Below the pieces are notes generated by a model that was given only the letters and a program-made list of their open reading frames with translations, was not told the DNA's origin and did not search any database. A program made the position numbers and the translations under genes. This document shows, one piece after another, positions 1 through 5,343 of a stretch of DNA of 13,285 nucleotides. How positions within the stretch are numbered: the first letter of the stretch is position 1; every line of letters begins with the position of its first letter. The stretch comes from CAYMKE01 sp964390955 (GTDB lineage Bacteria > Bacteroidota > Bacteroidia > Bacteroidales > JBBRXJ01), in assembly GCA_964390955.1 (NCBI GenBank), contig CAYMKE010000072.1, forward strand, positions 1-13,285, given 5' to 3'.

Positions 1-2
1 AT

Positions 3-50
3 TTTGGGGCAAGCGTAACGAAGTTAGCGGACATTATGGACAAACACTAA
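3..50 (+). CDS. 3' end of an unidentified upstream gene (partial)
   Basis: Frame 3 is open from the window edge and reads FGASVTKLADIMDKH before a TAA at 48-50. I do not recognise the protein. The case for a real gene end is positional: the stop lies 26 nt before a strong + strand terminator, the normal arrangement for a gene end. Frame 2 also stays open, to about 105, but would have to run through the terminator hairpin. Frame 1 stops at 16-18. In many Bacteroidota the small genes rpmB, rpmG and a DUF4295 gene precede ftsY, but this C-terminus does not resemble the DUF4295 family as I recall it. The start lies outside the window. Confidence 0.35.
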   Translation, partial: FGASVTKLADIMDKH

Positions 51-76
51 ATAGTTTACTTATTAAAGCATTCTTT

Positions 77-119
77 AAAAAGCTTTCTTTAATTCTTAAG
101 GGTTAAGAGAGCTTTTTTT
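77..119 (+). terminator. Intrinsic (rho-independent) terminator between the upstream gene and ftsY
   Basis: The left arm AAAAAGCT (77-84) pairs exactly with AGCTTTTT (110-117). The stem continues through a T-G wobble (85/109) and TCTT/AAGA (86-89/105-108), then a possible A-T extension past a bulged T90. The loop is about 93-102. The right arm runs into a T tract (113-119), giving the usual stem plus U-tract. The AAAAA at 77-81 means the structure could also work on the minus strand. It ends fewer than 30 bp before the likely ftsY start. Confidence 0.75.
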
Positions 120-134
120 ATTTAATATCCTAAA

Positions 135-212
135 ATATCTATTCTTATTTTTTTCAAACGCCAACATAAAGACAAACAAGAGGTACCTTCATCGAACAAG
201 CTCGAAAAAGGG
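135..212 (+). other. ftsY: In-frame N-terminal extension of FtsY without a canonical start codon
   Basis: Reading the ftsY frame upstream of the ATG at 213 gives an open frame back to a TAA at 123-125. Its translation includes ISILIFFKRQHK (from 135) and SSNKLEKG just before the ATG. This matches the family pattern in Bacteroidota: a short hydrophobic start, a Lys-rich stretch, then an LDKGLEKTKE-like segment leading into the four-helix N domain. No ATG, GTG or TTG occurs in any frame between 51 and 212. Possible starts are ATA at 135 or ATT at 141 or 147, giving proteins of about 325, 323 or 321 residues, near the family's usual length. A mutated start codon or a sequencing error could produce the same picture. 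Confidence 0.6.
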
Positions 213-1112
213 ATGAAGAAAACCAAAGAAGGTTTTCTGAAAAAACTATCTCGTGCTGTAGCAGGTAAATCAAAGGTTGACGACGATGTGCTTGACAACC
301 TTGAAGAGGTATTGATATCATCTGATGTTGGGGTTGATACCACATTAAACATTATTGAACGTATAGAGAAACGGGTTGCTGAAGACAAGTATATGAATGC
401 TGTTGAACTAAACAGTATTTTAAAAGAAGAAATAGCTGCTCTTCTTAAAGAAACCGAAAGCCAGGACAGCCTTAATTTTTTTGAATCAGCACTCCCCAAA
501 AAACCTTATGTAATTATGGTTATGGGGGTTAATGGTGTCGGCAAAACCACAACCATTGCAAAATTGGCTTATCGTTTTAAAAAGGCGGGCAAAAAGGTAT
601 ACCTTGGTGCAGGCGACACATTCAGGGCAGCAGCTATTGAACAACTCGATAAATGGGCACAACGAATTGATGTTAAACTTATCAAACGAACGATGGGGGC
701 AGATCCGGCCTCTGTTGCTTATGATGCTATAGAATCGGCAATGGCGAATGACATTGATGTAGTGATCATAGATACTGCCGGAAGACTTCATAACAAAGTA
801 AATTTAATGAATGAGTTGGGCAAAATCAAACGCGTTGTTAAAAAAATCATGCCCGACGCACCACATGAAGAATTATTGGTATTGGATGCATCCACCGGAC
901 AAAATGCATTTGAACAGGCAAAACAATTTATTGAAGTCACCAATATCAATACACTGGCTGTAACAAAACTTGATGGCACTGCCAAAGGCGGTGTAATCAT
1001 CGGTGTTTCCGATAAATTCAAACTTCCCGTTAAGTACATCGGTATTGGTGAACAATTTGAAGACCTGCGAATATTTGACAGAACAAAATTTGTAGACGCT
1101 TTATTTGAATAA
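213..1112 (+). CDS. ftsY: Signal recognition particle receptor FtsY (SRP GTPase)
   Basis: FtsY docks ribosome-SRP (Ffh) complexes at the inner membrane and hydrolyses GTP with Ffh to hand nascent membrane proteins to SecYEG. Counting from the ATG at 213 (299 residues), the helical N domain covers about 1-90 and includes the conserved KSKVDDDVLDNLEEVL. The NG GTPase follows, with P-loop GVNGVGKTT (105-113), DTFRAAA (135-141), DTAGR (187-191) and the guanine-specificity TKLD (251-254) in TKLDGTAKGG. The end YIGIGEQFEDLRIF is typical of the family. No long acidic A domain of the E. coli kind is present, as is normal in Bacteroidota. This ATG is the first canonical start, but it falls inside conserved sequence, so the real protein probably begins upstream at 135-147 on a non-AUG codon. 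rimO follows on the same strand. The product identity is very secure; the start is not. Confidence 0.95.
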   Translation: MKKTKEGFLKKLSRAVAGKSKVDDDVLDNLEEVLISSDVGVDTTLNIIERIEKRVAEDKYMNAVELNSILKEEIAALLKETESQDSLNFFESALPKKPYVIMVMGVNGVGKTTTIAKLAYRFKKAGKKVYLGAGDTFRAAAIEQLDKWAQRIDVKLIKRTMGADPASVAYDAIESAMANDIDVVIIDTAGRLHNKVNLMNELGKIKRVVKKIMPDAPHEELLVLDASTGQNAFEQAKQFIEVTNINTLAVTKLDGTAKGGVIIGVSDKFKLPVKYIGIGEQFEDLRIFDRTKFVDALFE

Positions 1113-1322
1113 ACCAAGCCATCACATTTTACGAAAACAAAAAATTTCAAATAAACTATTCTAATAACCGGTTGATAGATAATCGGTATTTGGATCAAAA
1201 CCTGGCAATTGACGATTAACTAATAACTAACCTAAACTCAATCAACTCAATTACCTCAATCAACTTAATAACTTAGTAACTTAATAACTTAGTAACTTAA
1301 TAACTTAGTAACTTAATAACGG
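1113..1322. other. ftsY-rimO intergenic spacer
   Basis: This 210-bp spacer is AT-rich. I see no terminator with a U-tract and no convincing promoter. A weak inverted repeat, ACCG/CGGT, lies around 1168-1190. From about 1218 the sequence becomes repetitive: imperfect 7-9 bp units built on AACTAA, ACTCAA and ACCTCAA pass into the exact 16-bp tandem repeat at 1262-1320. ftsY and rimO could be cotranscribed through it. Confidence 0.6.
1262..1320 (+). repeat. 16-bp tandem repeat, 3.7 copies, abutting the rimO start
   Basis: The unit AACTTAATAACTTAGT occurs exactly at 1262-1277, 1278-1293 and 1294-1309, with an 11-base partial copy at 1310-1320. Each unit is two 8-mers (AACTTAAT and AACTTAGT) differing at one base, so the array also reads as about 7.4 copies of an 8-mer with alternating A/G. 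Degenerate copies extend upstream to about 1218. The array ends two bases before the rimO ATG, so it would form the translation initiation region of the transcript. Confidence 0.95.
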
Positions 1323-2606
1323 ATGAAATCCATTAACATTATCACACTTGGTTGTTCAAAAAATCTTGTTGACTCGGAAATCATCCTGAATAACCTTCAA
1401 GGGTATGGTTACACACTATACCATGATGCAAACAAAACAGCCGATACTGTCATTATCAACACGTGTGGTTTTATCAACGATGCAAAACAGGAGTCCATTG
1501 ATATGATCCTGCATTTTGCCGAATTAAAGAAGCAAAAAAAGATCAAAGAACTCATTGTCACAGGGTGCCTGTCGCAACGATACAGGAAAGAATTACAGGA
1601 AAACATGCCTGAAGTAGATGTTTTTTGGGGTGTTTATGACCACCAACAATTAATTCAACACATTACAAAAACAAATAAGGATATCAAACCCAGGTCACAT
1701 CTAACCACAAACCATTATGCTTATCTTAAGATTTCGGAAGGTTGCAGCCGTCATTGTTCTTTTTGTGCCATCCCCATGATCAAAGGAAAGCATCACTCCT
1801 ATCCCATGGATAATATCATTAAAGAAGCACAAATACTGGCCGAAAATGGGGTGAAAGAATTGATATTGATTGCACAAGACCTGACATATTATGGAAAAGA
1901 TCTCTATGGAGAACCTATGCTTTCAACATTGGTTAAAAATCTCTCCAAAATCAAAAATATTCAGTGGATCAGGCTGCATTATTTATTCCCGGCCAATTTT
2001 CCCATGGAATTATTAAACGTTATACGCGATGAACCAAAGGTGTGCAAATATATAGATATTCCATTCCAACATATAAGTGATCACATGCTTTCTGCGATGA
2101 ATCGTGGTGTTACAAAAGATAAATCAATTGAGTTACTGCATACCATCAAAAAAAAGCTCCCGGAAGCAGCCATCCGTACAACATTGTTGGTTGGCCACCC
2201 GGATGAAACAAAAGAAGATTTTAATCAGCTTTACGAGTTTGTTCAATCAGGGAAATTCGATAAACTTGGTGTTTTTGTGTATTCGCATGAAGAGGGAACA
2301 ATTGCCGGGGAGCAATACACGGATAATGTCCCGAATGCCGTCAAACAGGAACGAAAAGAAAAAATCATGGTATTGCAGCAGGACATCTCACTGGCACTAA
2401 ACAGGAAAAAGGTCAACCACAGCTACCCTGTTTTGATTGACCGCTATGAAGATACCCGGGCGATAGGGCGCACCCAATACGATTCTCCTGAAGTGGATGG
2501 AGAAGTATTGATAGAAGACCCTGGCCATCAATTGATGCCAGGGAATTTTTATGATGTTAAAATTGTAGGCGCTGATGAATATGATGTGTATGGTGAAATT
2601 TCATGA
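1323..2606 (+). CDS. rimO: Ribosomal protein S12 methylthiotransferase RimO
   Basis: RimO is a radical-SAM enzyme with two 4Fe-4S clusters that adds a methylthio group to a conserved aspartate of ribosomal protein S12 (Asp88/89). The 427-residue length is normal. The N-terminal UPF0004 domain starts at once with INIITLGCSKNLVDSE, and its three cluster cysteines are C11, C48 (NTCGF) and C82 (TGCLSQR). The radical-SAM motif is CSRHCSFC, with C141, C145 and C148. The core then shows LIAQDLTYYG, IRLHYLFP, YIDIPFQH and TTLLVGHP. A C-terminal TRAM domain occupies about 365-427 (VLIDRYED, GEVLIED, PGNFYDVKIVGADEYDVYGEI). The sequences CSKNLVDSE and YIDIPFQH fit RimO rather than the tRNA enzyme MiaB. 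The ATG at 1323 gives the conserved N-terminus. No clear Shine-Dalgarno sequence is present; the tandem repeat occupies its place. Confidence 0.96.
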   Translation: MKSINIITLGCSKNLVDSEIILNNLQGYGYTLYHDANKTADTVIINTCGFINDAKQESIDMILHFAELKKQKKIKELIVTGCLSQRYRKELQENMPEVDVFWGVYDHQQLIQHITKTNKDIKPRSHLTTNHYAYLKISEGCSRHCSFCAIPMIKGKHHSYPMDNIIKEAQILAENGVKELILIAQDLTYYGKDLYGEPMLSTLVKNLSKIKNIQWIRLHYLFPANFPMELLNVIRDEPKVCKYIDIPFQHISDHMLSAMNRGVTKDKSIELLHTIKKKLPEAAIRTTLLVGHPDETKEDFNQLYEFVQSGKFDKLGVFVYSHEEGTIAGEQYTDNVPNAVKQERKEKIMVLQQDISLALNRKKVNHSYPVLIDRYEDTRAIGRTQYDSPEVDGEVLIEDPGHQLMPGNFYDVKIVGADEYDVYGEIS

Positions 2607-2627
2607 ATTGTTCACTGATATTTTTTT
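2593..2627 (+). terminator. rimO: Possible weak terminator overlapping the rimO stop codon
   Basis: GTGAAATT (2593-2600) can pair with AATT (2606-2609) and TCAC (2612-2615), with a two-base GT bulge and a TCATG loop. A run of seven T (2621-2627) follows five bases later. The gap before the T run and the AT-rich stem make it weaker than the 77-119 terminator. It lies where the convergent gene arrangement would need one. Confidence 0.3.
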
Positions 2628-2769
2628 GCATGCCTGGTTTATCAACTTGGCATTTGCCAAACACTTCACACCAGAGTCCGTCCATAATGCCGGGAGTTTG
2701 GAGCATAATGTTTGATAACAAAGCTTGCGAAACCACAAAATACTCAGTTTACTGGCGTAAATGAGCAAT
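2607..2769. other. Convergent rimO/phosphatase intergenic region
   Basis: This 163-bp gap separates the ends of two converging genes. It contains a small perfect hairpin, TTGGCATTTGCCAA (2647-2660), with no T tract beside it. About 2660-2710 looks richer in G+C than the AT-rich flanks. A 41-codon frame begins at ATG 2590 inside rimO and ends at TGA 2713-2715 (MVKFHELFTDIFLHAWF... to GSLEHNV). A second, 25-codon frame runs from ATG 2687 to TGA 2762-2764. I recognise neither and do not call them genes. Confidence 0.4.
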
Positions 2770-5334
2770 TTAAATCTTCATACCAATCACCAATACATCA
2801 TCAATCTGTTCATAATCACCTTTCCATTGATCAAAAAACCTTTCAAGTTTCATTTTTTGAACCGTCATTTCTTCTTTGTGAATATTTAATAATAATTGTT
2901 GAAATGGCTTGTATTTAAGTTTTTTCCCTTTATCTCCTCCAAACTGGTCAGCGAAACCGTCTGAAAAAACATAAAACACATCACCAGATTCAAGGGGTAA
3001 TTCATGATTTGTGAAAGACAGGTTAACATTCTGATGAATACCTATTGGCATACGATCACCTTTATATATTGTCAATTCACCATTTTTTATGACATACATT
3101 GGATTGTTGGCCCCTGAAAACTGAAGTGTCTTTCTATTGTTATCTACTATACACAAGGCAATATCCATGCCGTCTTTGGCTTCGCCCTCTTCCCCGCTTT
3201 GTCGAAGTGACCTGATAATATTTTTCCGAAGCTCATTCAATATTTCACTTGCTATTAATTTTTTAGAAGCGTTCATAATTTCATTCAGGAAGGCTGTGCC
3301 AAGCATACTCATAAATGCTCCCGGCACTCCATGGCCGGTACAGTCTGCTGCTGCAATCACCTGTACCCCGTCTTTTTTAGCCCCCCAATAAAAGTCACCG
3401 CTTACGATGTCTTTAGGTTTGAATAAAATAAAATGATCCGAAAAATAATCACCAATAAAATCATGCGGGGGCAATACTGCTGTCTGAATCCTGCTGGCAT
3501 AGTGAATGCTGTCAGTAATGGCTGTATTTTTTTCTTCTATGAGCTCTTTTTGAGTCAATATTTCTTCATTTTTATGTTCAAGGTCTTTATTTTTTTCTTC
3601 AATTTCATGTTTTTGTTTTTTTAATTTCATGTTTTTCTTTCGCACTGTAAAGAGACTTACCAATATTAATATCACGATAAGAGCCAGGGAACCTGTCATC
3701 CAAAGAATTTTTTTCCGGGCTTCATTTTGTCTTTCAATTTCAAGTTGTTGTTTTTCTTTTTGGGTTTCAAGCAATGTAATTTTTTGATCTTGTTTCTTCT
3801 TTTCAGCCTCTTCTTTTTTTAATTTAAGTTCCTGTATTTGTTTTTCATTTTCCAATGCCCTGATTCGTTTTTGCCTGAGTTCCGATTCATGTTTTTTCCG
3901 GGTCAATGCAATTTCTTTTTCTAAACGCTCCCGTTCTAATTCAAGGCGTTCTCTCTCCAATTTTTCCATTTCCCGTTTTCGTTCGAGCAATTCAATTTCC
4001 TGTGCTCTTTTTTTCAATAACAAATCTTTCATTTCTTCATCTGCAATGGACAGTTTTAATTGTTTTTCTGATTTTTCCAGTTCATAACGTTTTTGAGCCA
4101 ATTTACGGTTTTCCATCCGTTCTTCAAACGAGAGTGAGTCTTTCAGATCAAGATGTCTTTCATAATATTCCAATGCGGTAATGTAATCATTCCCTGCTTT
4201 TAAAATTCTCGAATATGTTTTATAGCATTCCTTTAAAATGGCTTTATCTCCTGATTTTTTTGCAGTAGTAATGGACTGACTACTAAAATATTCAGCATTA
4301 TAATAGTCTTCAATTCCAAAGTATAACAGCGCTATAATATTCTCTACCTTTGCCTGTTTTTCATATTTTTCAATAGATTTTAAAATCACAGTTGCTTTTT
4401 GTAAATGCAATACAGCCTGTTCAATCTTATTCATATTTTGATATCCAATGCCAATATTGATCATTATGTTGGCTTCTTCTTCTTTAGAAAAGCCTGTCTC
4501 CTGACCCATGTCCAATGCATGCCTGAATGCTGAAACGGCTTTGTCAGGCTGGTTTAAACGGACATAATTATATGCGATATTATTCAATGTTCTGGCAATG
4601 TTTAATGAATCGTTACGCTCTGTATAAATTGAATAGATTTTTTTATTATAATCCAACGCGTTTTCATATTCTCCTGTTTTATCATAGAGTTCACTTAAAT
4701 AACGAAGTGCCCGTATATAATTTAATGTACGCTGATGATGGGTATGACACAATGTTTCCAATTGTTTAAACACATCTATTGCTGTTTGATAATTGCTCTG
4801 TTGAAAATAACAAAGGCCGATGTTCTCTAACATGATGACTGTTTCCAGGCTATCCCGGGATATTTCTCTTAACAGGACATAAGCCTTGTTATAGTATTCC
4901 GTTGCTTTTTCGTATGCTTTTACATTGTAATATATATCTCCTACACATGAGTATATGGTTTGTAACCTGAAAGAATCATCAAGTTTTTCATATACGTTTG
5001 CAGCTCTAATATAATAATGTATTGTACTTTCACGCGAGCCGGTATGTTCTTTTGCTTGTGCAGTAAGGTAAAGGTTGTCTGCTTTTAAAGCATTCAACTC
5101 ATGGTCAACAGCTATTTTTAAAGATTTTTCGCTGTACCGGATGGCTTGAGTATAGTTTTTACCGGTAAATAATTCAACTGCTTTTTGGTAATATGCAAAT
5201 GCGCTGGATGTATCTGATGATGGTTGGCTATTCGTCCTAAACACTTGATTTTTATTAGTTTGACCATTGGCCACCATAACAAACACTACCAAAACAACAA
5301 GTAAAATAATCTTAAACCTATATGTTGTATCCAT
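2770..5334 (-). CDS. Membrane-anchored TPR / coiled-coil / SpoIIE-type PP2C serine-threonine phosphatase
   Basis: This 854-residue protein reads as a transmembrane signalling phosphatase. A signal peptide (hydrophobic core about 8-22, likely cleaved before Gln25) leads into helical TPR repeats over about 45-400 (for example YQKAVELFTGKNYTQAI, YEKATEYYNKAY, GEYENALDYNKKIYSIY). A very charged, continuous helix covers about 405-543. One membrane span (about 544-564, WMTGSLALIVILILVSLF) precedes a second coiled coil (565-605). The C-terminal SpoIIE domain (about 610-854) keeps the PP2C metal-site aspartates: SGDFYW (D647), AADCTGHGVPGA (D664), FSDGFADQ (D792) and IDDVLVIGMKI (D846). The topology puts the TPRs in the periplasm and the phosphatase in the cytoplasm. 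Such domains usually dephosphorylate anti-sigma-factor antagonists or similar phosphoproteins; no substrate is visible here. It starts 9 nt after the receptor gene's TGA, so the two are probably cotranscribed. Confidence 0.9.
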   Translation of the reverse strand: MDTTYRFKIILLVVLVVFVMVANGQTNKNQVFRTNSQPSSDTSSAFAYYQKAVELFTGKNYTQAIRYSEKSLKIAVDHELNALKADNLYLTAQAKEHTGSRESTIHYYIRAANVYEKLDDSFRLQTIYSCVGDIYYNVKAYEKATEYYNKAYVLLREISRDSLETVIMLENIGLCYFQQSNYQTAIDVFKQLETLCHTHHQRTLNYIRALRYLSELYDKTGEYENALDYNKKIYSIYTERNDSLNIARTLNNIAYNYVRLNQPDKAVSAFRHALDMGQETGFSKEEEANIMINIGIGYQNMNKIEQAVLHLQKATVILKSIEKYEKQAKVENIIALLYFGIEDYYNAEYFSSQSITTAKKSGDKAILKECYKTYSRILKAGNDYITALEYYERHLDLKDSLSFEERMENRKLAQKRYELEKSEKQLKLSIADEEMKDLLLKKRAQEIELLERKREMEKLERERLELERERLEKEIALTRKKHESELRQKRIRALENEKQIQELKLKKEEAEKKKQDQKITLLETQKEKQQLEIERQNEARKKILWMTGSLALIVILILVSLFTVRKKNMKLKKQKHEIEEKNKDLEHKNEEILTQKELIEEKNTAITDSIHYASRIQTAVLPPHDFIGDYFSDHFILFKPKDIVSGDFYWGAKKDGVQVIAAADCTGHGVPGAFMSMLGTAFLNEIMNASKKLIASEILNELRKNIIRSLRQSGEEGEAKDGMDIALCIVDNNRKTLQFSGANNPMYVIKNGELTIYKGDRMPIGIHQNVNLSFTNHELPLESGDVFYVFSDGFADQFGGDKGKKLKYKPFQQLLLNIHKEEMTVQKMKLERFFDQWKGDYEQIDDVLVIGMKI

Positions 5335-5343
5335 TTTTATGAA

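Noticed and set aside
1262..1320. Tandem repeat considered as a CRISPR array
   Set aside because: The units are directly adjacent with no spacers and are only 16 bp long; there are no cas genes in the window.
2647..2660. TTGGCATTTGCCAA hairpin considered as the terminator for the convergent genes
   Set aside because: It is short and no T tract follows on either strand.
2687..2764. 25-codon frame in the rimO/phosphatase gap
   Set aside because: No recognisable sequence, no ribosome-binding site, and an overlapping alternative frame of equal standing.
2770..5334. Sensor histidine kinase or adenylate/guanylate cyclase as the output of the TPR protein
   Set aside because: The C-terminal motifs (SGDFYW, ADCTGHGVPGA, FSDGFADQ) are those of SpoIIE/PP2C phosphatases; no H-box, ATPase or cyclase motif is present.
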